This document shows, piece after piece, positions 25,801 to 38,768 of a stretch of 64,000 nt of DNA (position 1 is the first letter of the stretch; each line of letters starts with the position of its first letter). This DNA comes from Zonotrichia leucophrys gambelii. Lineage: Eukaryota > Chordata > Aves > Passeriformes > Passerellidae. Location of the stretch: assembly GCF_028769735.1 (NCBI RefSeq), contig NC_088178.1:7878001-7942000 (forward strand), given 5' to 3'. Under the pieces are notes generated by a model. It was not told where the DNA came from. It ran no database searches and saw only the letters and a program-made list of their open reading frames with translations. The translations under genes and the position numbers were made by a program.

Positions 25801-27980
25801 GCAGTATTTTGAGCACATTAGTGGGTAACTAATACTCTGTGTATATTTTTATATATTATATGTTAGTGTTGATATGATAATTGTCTTACTGTGAAATGGA
25901 GCAATTTCTTCTGGAAACCTTATAGGAAGCTTATAAATAATATGATTTCAAACACTGAGAATGAAATGTTCCTTTTTTTTCTTTTTAAATCCAAGGAAAG
26001 AAAAAACCCTCAGCCAGCTTAAGCCCTAGTTCTGTTTTAGCATGGTGAGAACTGTCACAAGACATAGAAAGAGATGTATTTTTAATGCCTAGATGGGACT
26101 GTAGTCACTCTCTAGAAACCTTCAACAAAGAACTTTGTTGTTGTCCTTTTTGGCTCCATTAAAATCCACATGTTCCTCCTTTGCAAGCAGATCAGTCCAG
26201 CCCATGGCACTGTCCTGAATTTAGGCTGCCTCCCAGCTTACAGGGGCATCTTCCCATGGCTGTTACAATAGGGATAATTGGAGCCTCTTTGCTTATCTGT
26301 AATTGCAAGAGAGAATTTGCTTGGCCCAGTGCAGAGTTGGAGGAGTATATGATACTACTAGAGGCAGCCTAGTGAGGAATAGTGACAAACAGAAAAAGGA
26401 TGGTGCACTAAAACAAATTCCTAGGTGCCAGAATTATGTCAAAGTTAGCAAAAGAGTGTAATGGTGATGGGATGTTCATGTGCAGAAGATAGGAAAACTT
26501 CACCCTCTGTGAAGTTTCTCTCTCTATATAGAGCATATATATACTCTCTCTATAAAGAGCAATTGCTAGGTAAAAGTAGGCAGGGCTTAACAGTAATGTC
26601 AAATTCAGTGTATCTCTAAGAAAAACTATTTCGGTTGTAATGCATTACATTCTCCAGCTAATAGCTGTTCTGTGTACCCAATAAATTATTCCACAGTATA
26701 AAAGAAAAAATCCTATAGACAACTGGTCATGACTTCTTGAACTATATTTGAGAAGTGAAACTTTGTCATATAGTACGATATTGCTACATAAATGCGCTAT
26801 TTCAATAAAGATTTTACTGGAGGAATTTCTTAAATTCAGCAAGGAGGGAATGCTGACACACAGGCAGATGAATTTTGTGTGCAAGGGATCTGTGGTAGGA
26901 TCTGGTTCTAACTCATTTAGAATAGAGACTCCAGTGTCAATCTGTGACTCCTTTTCCTCAGGGCACTGGAGTTAAGGTGAGCTTTGAAGAGGTGGTTGAT
27001 GGTCCATGACTGAGGATACAGCTGGACTTCCTTTCTTCCCTGCTCCTGTGATCCTAATCTGTTATGTGAGCTCTGGTGCTCAGCTGATTCCTGAGAGAGT
27101 CTGCTGGTCTTCCTAAGCGAGAAGAAAAAGACATGAAAAAAAATGACTTGAAAGGGATCACTGAGAAGCCAGATGAGTCCAGAAATGCTGGAAAGGAGGC
27201 AATTCAGGCTTGGAAGGATTGGGGCAAATGTGAGATATCATAAAGAAATGTGCTGATCTCCTCCCAGCATGACCATATTTAATATAAACAAACAATTACT
27301 ACTCTAAAAAAGTTGTGGTAAGAGAAGGTGATTAATAGACTTCATTTTTATTTTATTTTTAATTTATCTTGGCTCTGTTCTAATAAAAGAAAGAACTGTG
27401 TGTTTCACATGTATTCTTCCTTATCCTCCCAATAGTCAGGCCAGTTCAGTGCAGGGAAATACTCTTTTCTGAGCTACTTGAATGATTTTGGCCTATCAAT
27501 AGATTCTGAATACCTGTGAAATACCATAGGACTGGTACATAAAATGGCAACAATTTCTCTCATTCCTTCTCTCAAAATTCACAACATTTTACCTTTTTGA
27601 AATTTCATATAATTATGTCTTACAGCAAAATTAAGTTTTTCTGTCATATTCCTTCTTTTCAACATATCATTTCCAAATACATCTTGCATCTTTGTCTTTT
27701 GTTCCAAAATACCTTGAGATGAGACTGCTTGCTGACTTAGGTTTTTCTAATTTTTCTTAGCTGTTGTATAAGAAAAGGATTTTTCCTTTCATTAATACCA
27801 CACTTTTCAATGTTGCCCGAGGGTGGCCACAGAAGCAGAACCACACCACTGAAGGTTTAGAACAACAGACAATGTTAAACTAAATTATTTGAGGAGGACT
27901 AATCTGTTGAAATGAAAATGTTCTCCTAAGTCTGACTGGAGATCCTTTCAGTCTGTTTAGATCCTTTCATCTATTTAGAT
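19806..27980. other. Unique non-coding DNA, ~8 kb
   Basis: No gene, RNA gene or recognisable interspersed repeat. The longest open frames are about 90 codons, with no domain. Sequence is AT-rich throughout (for example 22830-23420), with a short hairpin-like run of TATATAGAG/CTCTATA motifs at about 26515-26560. Confidence 0.5.
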
Positions 27981-27986
27981 GGTGAT
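27981..27986. repeat. Target-site duplication GGTGAT, left copy
   Basis: GGTGAT directly abuts the TG start of the probable solo LTR and is repeated exactly at 28355-28360. Confidence 0.45.
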
Positions 27987-28354
27987 TGTTGCAGTTGAGA
28001 TGGACCAGACACCTTTTCTTTGTGCAGTAAAAGCCAATCTTTATTGTTCACAGCTGATATTGATATGGTTTTCTAAAATCATTGTGTTCAATTTTAATTG
28101 GTTAGTAACTTGTTGTTACCCAGTTCAGTGGTTAGTAGTTGCTAGTGTATGTGCTCACCAAAATCTTTCTTCCCTAAAGATGTTTCCATTCTTTTCTCAT
28201 GGGCACAGGATGATTCTCACTGGTACAGATTCCTTTTCTCACACGTGCAGGCTGATTCTCACACATGCCCTTTTGCCCCTGTTAAGCAGAGTAACAGGCC
28301 TGAACCTTGATTTTTCAAGGCCTTTCTTTTATAAGGTTTTACCTGCATGCAGCA
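27987..28354 (-). mobile_element. Probable solo LTR, class II-like, minus strand
   Basis: The 368-bp block begins TGTTGCA and ends TGCAGCA on the plus strand, giving near-perfect short inverted termini of TG...CA type. It is flanked by an exact 6-bp duplication, GGTGAT. On the minus strand an AATAAA signal (28040-28045) lies about 55 bp before the LTR end, a normal R-U5 position. The U3 side has partly repeated GATTCTCAC motifs, as enhancer repeats often appear. A TATAAAAG on the minus strand sits only about 15-25 bp from the LTR start, which is unusual. A 6-bp duplication fits ERVK/alpha/beta-type elements. I do not recognise the family and no second copy is in the window, so this call rests on structure. 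Confidence 0.45.
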
Positions 28355-28360
28355 GGTGAT
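28355..28360. repeat. Target-site duplication GGTGAT, right copy
   Basis: GGTGAT follows the terminal CA of the probable solo LTR and matches 27981-27986 exactly. Confidence 0.45.
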
Positions 28361-31300
28361 GGTGTGGCTGACTGTGTCCCCCTGGCCCATTGCTGTAGAT
28401 GGTTTATCAAGACATTGCAGCCTTGCTGAAAAGCTGAGGTCAGGACAGCAGGGAATGCAAAGGGAGCCTGGAGGGATGGGCTCTTTCAGCCCTGTCCCCC
28501 CAAGAGCAGTTTGTACTGATCCCTGCTCCACTGTCTGAGCTAGGGACAGAAATATGTATATTTTACTGATTTATGTTTTAATAGTTATGAGTCCTATTGT
28601 GCTATGAAAAGCATGACTGCTTCATTCACTAAAACACATACAGATATAGGCAGGTATGATCTAAAGTGTTTCAGCTCAGAACCTGCCATCTCAGGGTTTT
28701 TTTTCCTGGGCAATGTCTGTTTCATTTGCTGATTTGATAATGCTTTGACATGCAAATCACAGTGGTATGAGAAACCTGAGAAACATGAGGCAGTTTGAGG
28801 ATGGAACCCAAGAAATTTGTTGGAACAATTGCTGAATGATTTGGGCCACTTCCTTTCAAATATTAATCACTACATTTGAAAAAAAAAAAAAAAAACCAAA
28901 AAAACGACCCAAACCAGAACACACACACAAAAAAAGGCCATTTCTGCATTCTGTGTATGTCAGGTTATCTTAAAACATAACAGAAAACATGGAAGAGAAA
29001 TAGGGAAATAGTGCAGCCTTTGGATTGATAGGAAATCAATAGTCAGCTGATGAAGGGAGAACCACTTTTCAGCAGCCACAGAACCAACGCAGTTAAAAAC
29101 ACATTATGGCTGTTGTAAACTAGTTAACAAAGGTTATAAAAGAGCTGCTCTTCTTAAAACCTAATGTTACTGTATGTAATGATTTTTTAAAATGCGGTCT
29201 GTCTTCTGGTCAAGTAATTAAAATAAATAATAAACCAGTAGTTAATTGTCCAGAGTGGCCACTAATGGAGGGATTTCCACTTTAATTATTAATAGCATGC
29301 TTTTTGCTCATCATCCTGACTATATTTTCCTTCTTGCTTTTCCTTCATCTCACTTGCCACCTTCATTTTTCTGCATTTTTAATAGAAAGCCCAAGTTTTC
29401 TTAGTCTCTTTATTTGTCATTTTCTCCATATAATGGTGCTTTCTTGTCCATCTCTGCCAGCAGAACAATTTCTGTTGCTGACTTTTCTTTGTATTCACTG
29501 ATAGTTGTTGCAACTTTTTCTGGCAGGTAATTACCACAGATGTCATGGATAGCTCTTCCTTTTTGCAGCATTATGTGTTTCAAAGAGTTCTGCATTATAA
29601 AATACCTTATTTGTGGACTTCCCTGGGTCCTATGACAGACTTCAGGACTGTAATTCACAGCTTGTGTGCTGGAAATTTCCACTGAGCTTCTCTTGGCCTT
29701 CCTGTGAAGCCAGAGCATTGAGACAAGGGAATAAAAAGATAACAGAATGGATAGGGTCAGTGCTGGGTTTTCAAGCCCCACTTGTTATATTTCCATAAAT
29801 AGCAAAACAGATAATTGATTCTTTATTTTATGTTTGTGACTTTCCCCCAGCTTCTGATATCTGTGTTGGAAACCATGTCCATGCTGACTGTAGAAGACAA
29901 AGCTTGTACATCCTCTGTGGTGGAACCAAGTGGGCATTGTAGGTTGTTCTGATCGTTTGAGTTTGTTTCTTGAGGTTTTCTTTGTAATAGGGTGCTCATG
30001 GTTCAGATCCTTGGAAGCTTTTAGAGATTGAAGGAATAAGGAGAATGGCCATGGTGTGAAGCAAGTGACTCTGTTTTTGCAGCACAGGTTATCCAGGGGC
30101 CTCTCTGGTGGCCTGGAACACCAAGCCTATGAGGGGGATCTAAATGGCAACCATTTCTGCAGGCCATGTCATTTTGTGAGGATATGTTCTTAGAGGAGTG
30201 CCAGATTAAGCTGAATTTATATCTGCATGTGTGGTTTGACCTTCTGAGCTGTGCTAGTATTGCTATAAATACTGCAGCTGGACTTGAAAAAAGATGTGGG
30301 GAAAACTTGGGGTTGATAAGATTTGGGGTTGACAAGCCAGAGAAAAATGTTATCCCAGATCTGCTCTCTAGGTGTATTCACTGCAGAACCACACACATTT
30401 TTGTTTGACTAAGAAGTAGGGAAGAATATACTTTGTGGGGTGGGGATTGAATGATGTTTACAGGTGCTGCAGCTGAAACAAAAGCTGGTAAAATTGCAAT
30501 TTTTACACGACTAAAGGGTGCTGCAGTGCCTGCTCTGATAATTGCACCTGCCCCTTTGGGCTCCCTTGGTGGAGTAGTGGCCCGCTGTCTACAACCAGCA
30601 GTCAAGTGGTTTTGAACAGCTGTTGTCAAAAAGCCACAGATAAAATTACTTTTTTCTACATTTTGAGTAGTCTCTCACTGTGTTCTTGGTGTTACAGGTT
30701 GCTCATACTACAGTACTTCTGTGCCAGCCCCCTTCATTTACACTGGAGTAAAAAACCCCAAATATTTATCAGTTCATTGTGTTACTGCTAAAAATACTTG
30801 AGAGCAGGCAGGGAGAGAAAGAAAGCTTTCACCTACAGGATTTTAGACTATTAAACACAAGGTCTTCTGTCATCCTTTTATTTAATAAAACCCTCAATTT
30901 TTCACAAATTACTCTTGTAATTAGACTTTGCTTCTCTGATCTGAAACATGATCTTCTCTAAGGAGATGTAGCTGTGTTATCAATTGACAGGTTCAAACAG
31001 GAAAAATAAGATAATGACGTTGCAAAAGGTAAATGAAGCATACATAATGCACCCAAAATTATATATAATTTTGTTAAATTAATACACCATGTCTTAAAGG
31101 TAGAAGAAATACTGTGAAATGTCTTGATGAAATGGAAAAAGAAAATGTTACATTTTAATGCCATTCTAATGGAAACCACTTAGAGCAAATAACTGTAATT
31201 TGCATTCTGATCCCTGTTCTGTGAAGTGGTTTATCAAAAAGAAATACTCCATTGCTTCTCTCTAAAAATTCTAATTTTGAATTAAAAAGTACTTTCCAGG

Positions 31301-31843
31301 TGGATCATTAGAACAAATTCCATCCTTTAAAAGCCTGTCTCCCTTATCAGAGTGCAACTTGCAAAAAAAAGCATTTTAAACAATTTAATTCTGTACATGA
31401 CAGGACAATTTTTGTGCTCAGGGGTGATTATTTAAACTTGTAAGAGTCCTCTCCAATTTTTCCATTTTTGCACTCACAGACACTAAATTACTTAAGAAGA
31501 AATCTTGTTATGTTCAGAGAAGATTTTTGCAAGAGAGATTTTCTTTTAAAAATCTGTCCAAAAGAGTATATTCTTCCAAAAAACCAAACAAAGGGTGTGC
31601 AGTAACATATTAGTGGAGACAATACTACCATTTATAAGAATTTAATAATTAATTCTTCTTCATTTATGACCACTTTAGAACTTTATGCAGTTTTGATTTG
31701 TTTAAAAGAGACTTTATTTAAGATTTAAGTCCTGGAGTTCTCACTCATTCTGGGCCTGAAAAAAGGCTCTGTACTGGTTGTCTCTCCTTCCCTTGCTTTC
31801 CTTTTTCTTCCTAAGACTAATAATTGTGGAGAAGAGACTCAGT
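28361..31843. other. Unique non-coding DNA with an A-rich tract
   Basis: An A-rich low-complexity tract lies at 28879-28937, with an A run of about 18 followed by AC-rich sequence. Otherwise I see no gene or repeat. Frames of 104-123 codons on the minus strand (29410-29781, 30021-30335) resemble nothing known. Confidence 0.5.
30451..30615 (+). CDS. Small open frame, 54 codons, unrecognised
   Basis: ATG at 30451 (directly followed by a second ATG) runs to TGA at 30613. The predicted peptide is rich in Ala, Gly, Val and Lys, with an amphipathic N-terminal half and a hydrophobic stretch containing VPALIIAPAPLGSLGGVV. The composition is more protein-like than neighbouring chance frames. However, the opposite strand is also open over the same DNA, there is no clear Kozak context or splice framework, and I recognise no family. 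It could be a pseudogene fragment or chance. Confidence 0.12.
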   Translation: MMFTGAAAETKAGKIAIFTRLKGAAVPALIIAPAPLGSLGGVVARCLQPAVKWF

Positions 31844-31848
31844 GGTCA
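31844..31848. repeat. Target-site duplication GGTCA, left copy
   Basis: GGTCA abuts the TG terminus of the solo ERVL-type LTR and is identical to 33208-33212. Confidence 0.85.
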
Positions 31849-33207
31849 TGTCGTGGTTTGACACTGGCTAAATGCCAGGCACTCACTAAAGTCATTTGCT
31901 TACCCTTTCTTGTTATAGTTGGGCAGAAGAGAGGGAAAAATTAATGAAGGGCTCATGATTTGAGATAAGGATTGGGAGAAAGCATTTTAAGGGTAAAACA
32001 GGTTCAAAATTCAAGGGTATGAAGTAAATTTATTATTAACAGAGTCAGAGGAGAATAATGAGAAGTAAATTAAGCCTTTAAAACACCTTTTTTTTCCCCA
32101 GCCCCTTCCTCCTTCTCACTGTCAGCTCAAGCAGACACTGCATGGGGGTTTTGGTCAGTTCCTTATTTGAGATTTCCTTCTGTTCTCTCAGGGAGAGGAG
32201 TCTTTTCTCTGCTGTACCGTGAGGTCCCTCCCATGGGCAAACAGTTGTCCCAAAACTGTTGCAATGTGGGTCCCCGGGTGCAGCCTTTTAAGGGAAGGCT
32301 GCTCTAGTTTGGAATCAAGGGCTTTTTCTCTCTATTCATGTCTCCCACCAGATCACAGCTTTCCCTGCCATCCACCCACTCCAGTGTGGGCACTTTTCCC
32401 ATGGGCTCTGAGTGGATCTCTGCATCCTCTGTGGACTTCATGCATTCCAAGGGCACAGTTTGTTTCACCATAGTCCTCACCACAGCCTGCAGAGGAATCT
32501 CAGCTCTGATGCTTGAGGCGCCTTCTCTCCTCTTTCTTTTCCACCAACCTTGGTGCCTCCGTGTTGTTTTCCCTCACATGTCCTCACTTCCTCCTCTTCT
32601 CTGACCAGAAGAAAAACTGCTGCTTGTAGGTGTTGTTGCCAACAAGTTCCACTGATTCAAAGATTTTTGTGAGATCCTGCAGTGCTGAGAGGTTGATCTT
32701 GCCTAGATTCCATGCCAGGGAGTCACTGGCCGTGTTTTCACTGCTGACCATGCGGCCCCATTGCCATTGCAGGCAGCGATGGCCGCTGTGGCACTGCTGC
32801 TGTTTGGTGCCTCTCTGCATGTGGGGCCCCAGGAGGAGAAGCTGCAGCCCTGCCCCTGTGCCTGCAGCACACTGGCTGGGGTGGCCGGGCAGGCAGGGCT
32901 CGTGTGGCTGCCCCGAGATGGCGTTGGCCGGGGTGCATTGCCACACGCCATGACAGGGTGGCCCCAGCAGCGGCGCTTCACCAGCCCTGGAAAAACAAAC
33001 TGTGCACGTGCTGTTTGATTTTCTTCTTAAATATGTCATCACAGAGGCTTTACCAGCCTCTCTGTTTGAGCCAGGAGCACGTCCATCTCCAGAGCCATCA
33101 GAGATTGGCTCTCTGTTGGACATGGTGGAAGCTTCTAGCAGCTTCTCACAGAAGCTATCCCTGTGGCCCCCACACTACTGAAAACCAGGCTGTGCCAAAC
33201 CAACACA
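31849..33207 (-). mobile_element. Solo LTR of an avian ERVL-type retrovirus, minus strand
   Basis: The block starts TGTCGTGGTTTGACAC and ends CCAACACA on the plus strand, and both sides carry the exact 5-bp duplication GGTCA expected of ERVL integration. From memory of bird genomes I recognise the layout. One end carries the GTGGTTTGACACTGGC motif. Next come a tract ending in CTTTAAAACACC and repeated 'GGTCCCTCCCATGGGC'-like units. The other end has ATGTC-TCACAGAGGC and AAGCTTCTAGCAGCTTCTCA. On the minus strand AATAAA (32029-32034) lies 180 bp before the LTR end, which fixes the orientation. No partner LTR or internal genes are present, so this is a solo LTR. The block 32604-33016 is not familiar to me as part of the family and may be a variant segment. 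All longer open frames here, including 179 codons on the minus strand at 32584-33123, are explained by this GC-rich LTR. Confidence 0.85.
32029..32034 (-). terminator. LTR poly(A) signal AATAAA (minus strand)
   Basis: TTTATT on the plus strand is AATAAA on the minus strand, inside the solo ERVL-type LTR. It is the natural 3' processing signal of the LTR and sets its orientation. Confidence 0.65.
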
Positions 33208-33212
33208 GGTCA
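33208..33212. repeat. Target-site duplication GGTCA, right copy
   Basis: GGTCA follows the terminal ACACA of the solo ERVL-type LTR and matches 31844-31848 exactly. Confidence 0.85.
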
Positions 33213-34800
33213 ACAATCTGGTGATGATTTAGGTCTGACTTGGAGAAGGGCAATAATCAGCAAATTATGTTGACCTTAGGGAAACTGCAGATGAACGCTC
33301 AAAAATTATCAGGGGATCTGTGCATCTGAATTTAATGAAACAGCATAATTCATTCTGGATTGGCTATGACATGGAACATTTTAAGATTTATGTGCCATAC
33401 TACATGGAAAACCACAAGTATTTATTGCAGCTGCCTTTATTTTTGAGGAGCTGAAAACCTGCTGTGCTCATCTGAGTGTAGGGACTTCTTATTCCCATCT
33501 CTTACCCTGACAGACATCATGGATTAAACAAGATTTTTTATGTTTGGAACTAATGAAATGTTGGATAATCAGTAAAAATGAAAGTGAGAAAATTAACCTA
33601 AATTAATTTCACTAAATATTGGTAAGCAGCAGTGGAATGCAATCGATATTTGCTTTGATCTTGCAGCATAGAATAATGTTTTTGATTTGTTTACTTTAAT
33701 GTCTAACCTATTTGTGATGAAACAAATCTTACCTGCTCTTTCTAAACTAAAATATGGTTCAGTCAATGCATAAAACATTTTAAATGCTTGGCTTCTGTTG
33801 ATAGCACTGTAATGAGGTTGGAAATGTAGCTATCTGTAGGCATCGTACAAAGGCTAAGTATAGCTGTCAGAGTACCAGCAATTGCCTTGGAAAACAGATT
33901 TCTGAAACATTTAGGGCTCTGCTGAGTGCTGAATCATTTCTGCTTTCCCTGTGAAAGATTGCTGGAGCCTGCACTAGTGCAGCCAAGTGGCCTGGTTTAA
34001 AACAGGAGGGACCTGTGCATCAGCAGAGGATGAACTCTTCTGTACCAAATTAATGGCTTGTGCACAGCATGCTCAGCTGGGAGAAGCTGTGTAATATGGA
34101 CAAAGCAAATGCAGGAAGCAAAACGTGTTCTAAATTAACAACCATGCAGCAGCTCCAGACTAAGGGAGGAGGAAAAGCAGAGAGTGAATGATACAGACAC
34201 TCTTTGGTACAACAGTTTGAAGTAGATTCATAGAGAAGCCAAATTTAGATGTACTTCGTGTAGTTTTCGCAGCTCAGGGTCACAAAATTTACCAGAGCTT
34301 TTGTTGTCAGCCAGGAAAAAATGAATCACATGGCCTGAAAGACAACTTAGACAGCAATGATAGCTTCTTGCAGAAATGACTGACATTCCTTAAAATACAG
34401 TCAGGAATGTGTGTCACTAGGGCTAAAATGTGCGTGCCTCCCTGAACCAGCCTTTAAATATGTCTTTAAATATGAGAGTATTTATGTACAGGAATATTTT
34501 GGAATTTTTTTAAGTGATTTAAGAAGTGCTGAGTTTTGCTAAATGCTACTTTTACTTTTTCTGTCATGTATTAAAGACACTACAGTTACCTATGTGGATT
34601 TTTTTATAGTAACCACCACCAGTTTTTATCTCAGTCAGTGAAGGTGCAATTAATCAAAGGATTGACCTTGCATAATGTTGACTATCACAATAAATAAAGT
34701 ACCAACTAAATGTTACTTAGAGGATTTGAAATAAATTAAAGGAATGTTAGTTGGAAATGGTAACATTTTGCTTGAAGGACCAAGCCTTTCTCTTGAGAAT

Positions 34801-34880
34801 GAAGTTAGTATATGGATATTAGTATTCAGTATATCAGTATAGTATATTAGTATACTAACGTCAGTATACTGAAGTTAGTA
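34801..34880. repeat. AT-rich block bounded by a 10-bp direct repeat, with nested palindromes
   Basis: GAAGTTAGTA occurs at 34801-34810 and again at 34871-34880. The 60 bp between are built of TAGTATA/CAGTATA variants, including the short palindromes TTAGTATACTAA and CAGTATACTG. It looks like a slippage-expanded, cruciform-prone tract. Confidence 0.7.
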
Positions 34881-37800
34881 AATAAACCCAGTTATTTAAA
34901 GGATTAGCTGAATTGCCTCTTTACAAATAGAATCAACTTTTTCTTCTGTTGATTATTACTCACCTGTGGGAGACGTTTGGAGAAGTGATTTATTTCTGTC
35001 TTCTGAGGATGAGTATTAAAATTGTATTTTCTGTATTTACTTTTATGCTTGGTCTAGTTGAGTGTAAAGAGTCTGGAGAAGTTAAACTGGTCTGAGCCCT
35101 CTCCTCGAAGTAGCAGCCCACTGCTGACATTTCAGTCATAGAGGATGCTTCTCTGAGCTGCTGCTTACAACCCAGACTGTGAATAGCATCCTTCTTTTCC
35201 CTTGGCCCTGGAAGCATCTTGCAATTGCAGCCTCTACTTTCTGATGTCTTAGATTGTTATTCCCGCTCAGATTTCAGGCCTTTCTAATTGGCTGAATTAA
35301 TTAGAATATCATGTCAGGCTTGCTGGCCAAATACAATGATAGCATTTTCAGCAGTGTAGGGCTGATTGTGTGAGGCAATAAAAGAGAAGGATCATCTTTG
35401 ATTTCCCCTTTCTGTCAAGTTTTGAAAGTGCTTTTTTATTATTTTTTTCTGTCAAAACCACTGTTTCACCTGCCTTTTTACTTTGGCCCTGAAGTCATTC
35501 AGCAGAAAGGTCTAAGGTGACTGGATCCTGAGCAGAGTGCTTTGAATTGTTCCTGACTGGAGATGCCAGCTTTTAGTAAAACTCTGCCATACAACGTATG
35601 TCAATACTGCTGCTTTCAAGAAGACTCTTGCTGAAAGTTACACAGTGAAGCAGTGTAACTTTGTATGAATTATTGACAGACTAAAGCCTTGTCTGGCACA
35701 TGCTACCTGCTCCAGGTGCCTGTATCTGCAGATGTAGTAGACTGGATCGATTCCTCTTTTTGCTCCCTCTGTCTTCCTTCATCTCCTAATGCAATTGATC
35801 ACTGCCCAGGCACTGTCTTCACAGTGTGTCCCTCCAGCAGCCACCTTGTGCCCTGTTTGTCACCTTCAGCTGACACTATTGATTGCCATTTTTCTCAGTC
35901 TCTCTTCTAAAAGCCTGAACACTAAACAAACCCACAGAGAGCTTAAATCAGTCAAAAGGAAGAACCCCATTCTTTCATTCTCTACCCTCAAAAACTACTT
36001 AAGTGTGTGTGTGTGTGTTCTTCAGACAGATGTTATTTCTCCTTGGCTTACCACATTTCCTGGGAAAAAACCCCAGCAGAATCTCAAATATTAACACTGG
36101 CAGCTTACAGTCTTGTGTTTCTTCTGTGAGCCTTGGGGCATGCCTTAGGGAGTTTGTGTTCCCTTCCAAGCAGCCTCAGTGTGGTGCTTATTCCCCAGAG
36201 CCAGAACCACTGTTTAGTTAACAACCTCGCTGCAGCTGGAAAGAGGGAAGGTGTCTTGCATTGAGAGAGGCAGGCTGGGGGTTTTTTGAGCTTGTTACTT
36301 TCTTCAATCTCACCCACTCTTCTGAAAGTAACAAAGATGATTAGAAAATCTGGAAGGAAAGGTGATGTCTTGGATTTTGTCATATCCAGTCACCAATGCC
36401 CTGTTCTCTTTTATGCTATCTAGAGGCTGATATCAAAATGGCAACTAATTAAAAGTAAAAATGTTAGCATCTTTTGGACTTGGATGATTGCTCAGAGATG
36501 AGGGAGATAGTTGTCCTCAGTATTTTCATAGCTGGTTACTTTTAACTATTAAGCTGACTTGAAGTCAGTTTGTGTACAAAGTTATATCAGATTTACCCTG
36601 AAATAAACTACATCCACTAATTAACTAGTTACAGTTTTAGCTAAGGTGCTTTTTCAGCCCCCCTCTTTACAAAATCTAGAATTTTTTCCCTTTCCACTAG
36701 AAATTATGGGAAATTCACCTTAGAATAACAGTAAGAAAAAATGAGGAAAACCTCAAACCACCAAACTGGATTCTGATTCTTAGCTAATTTGGATTCTGCA
36801 GAAATGAACAGAGGTTTGGTTTTTTCTTTATAAGCTGATCATTAATATCTTTGTGGTGTTTTGATATGGAATACCTAATTGCTGTTATTCTTGCTCATAA
36901 GAGGAAAATACAATTAATACAAGAAGTCCCCTTTACCACAGGTTGATCCAGAAGGGGGGATACTCTTTTCTTTTTTTTGCTTTTTTAGGATGCCTTTCTT
37001 TCATTAGAATTTGGAATAGATCATCTGCTTCCCTTAAGAGATATCCCTGTCATTTGAAGGGTGAGTGAATTTTTTCTTCCTGCCAGTATATGTACGGCTC
37101 TGTTCCTACTGCCCTCACACACAGCATCATCATCTCCTTCTCTTCTCTCCAGCTAATTTCTACCCATAGGAGCTCCAGTCCTGACAGGAGGCAGAGGTGA
37201 AGCAGTCCTGCACAACTTGCTAGCACAGGTTGTTTTCCATGTATATTTTCATAGCATTTATCCAGGGTATCTTTGATTAAAATGATAAAGTGTTGTGTGG
37301 AACTTTTCAAGGCTGAAGAAAATTCATGTTTGGATATTTAATGATATTCACCACAACTATATTCTCCTTTTTTCCTCATTACTTCTCATTACTCTTCTTT
37401 CCAGGTGCTTTAAACCTGAGTGAACAATCAACTTCCACTCTCACTTCCCAGTTCTTCTTACAAGTGTGTTGCCATGCTGTACCTGTGTGTATATTGCTTC
37501 TTTTAATTATCCTTCATAATTAAGTCTGATTTACATACCTATAAATTGTGCTGCTGTTCTCTGGCTTCTGTGATTTACCAGTTCCTTTGCACTAGTGAGA
37601 TATGCAGAATATAAATAAGTTCAGAGTTCATTTGTTCACACTGGGAAAATGTAGAGAAAAATAATACTTTCATGTTTCTTACTCTGTGCTCTGCTTTTAC
37701 AGTATAAAATTGGCTCATGTTTTTGGTACTTTATTTTTCTGTTTAATTTGTATTTTTGTATGTGTCCTTGCCACTATATTTCATCTTGTTGATCCAGACA

Positions 37801-38722
37801 TATTTTGAATTTAGGTTCTCCTATTTCAGCACTGATCTTTCATCATTCTTGGACCTTAAACCTCCTGGGTGCATCATGACCAATCCAAGCACTCAAGCAT
37901 CATGAAATGAACCAGAAGTATTATCCTTTAATCTGCTCTTATATTGGGTTGTCATCTGAGCTACAGGTTCAGGTTTTTAGCCCACAACCATAACAGTAAG
38001 AAATTTTGCATTAGTGTTTGATAAAAGCTGGCTTGGCCTAGAATTAAATTCCACAGCCAGTGGCTTTGTTATTGACCCCTGTGATGGACACAGCTATAGA
38101 TGTGATGTAGCAATGATACATTTCCAGGCACAAGGCTTTAGAGCATATTCTCCTTGTAGTGCTTACCTGGAAATGGATTGAAATGCTGCCACTGGAAAGT
38201 ACAGCACTATTTACCCTGCTTACAGTTTCAATAACCAAAAGATTGCCTTGTGTAAACTCCAGCAATTATCCTGTATACATATATTTTTAAATAATCCTAT
38301 TTAGTGTATGTTGACTCTGAGCAGCATGTAGTCAAGCCTGGATGGTTCAAATTATAAAGTGAAAAGTGTAAATCCCTACTCAGCTGCTACTGCTTAGAAA
38401 CAATTTATCTGTACTGGAAAGAAAGGGAAGCAAATGAAAATGCTTTTATGAGAAAATAAACAGTGTTTAAGAAATATATTGATCTTCATACTCTACTAGA
38501 AATTCTTTCTTTTAAGGATTTTGGTAAACACAACGACTTTTTAATGAAAAGGAAAGCAAAAAAGCTTTTTGGGTGTCTGATTAAACAAGAGTTTATTATT
38601 CCAAGGAAGAAACCTCAATTGTATTTTCCATATAGCTGATGGTTTTTAAATGCAGACCTGGAGTAACTGTGATTTACAAACAGGAACATGGGAGAGAAAT
38701 CATTCTTAAAGGAGGGAGTGGA

Positions 38723-38768
38723 TTGTTTAATTCCATTGCAATTAATTGTTTGATTCCATTGCAATTGT
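38723..38768 (+). repeat. 23-bp tandem duplication
   Basis: TTGTTTAATTCCATTGCAAT and TTGTTTGATTCCATTGCAAT follow each other with a 23-bp period and one substitution in that stretch. It is a recent small local duplication in non-coding DNA. Confidence 0.8.

Noticed and set aside
32584..33123. 179-codon minus-strand open frame as a gene
   Set aside because: It lies wholly inside the solo ERVL-type LTR, whose GC-rich sequence keeps several frames open on both strands, and no known domain is visible.
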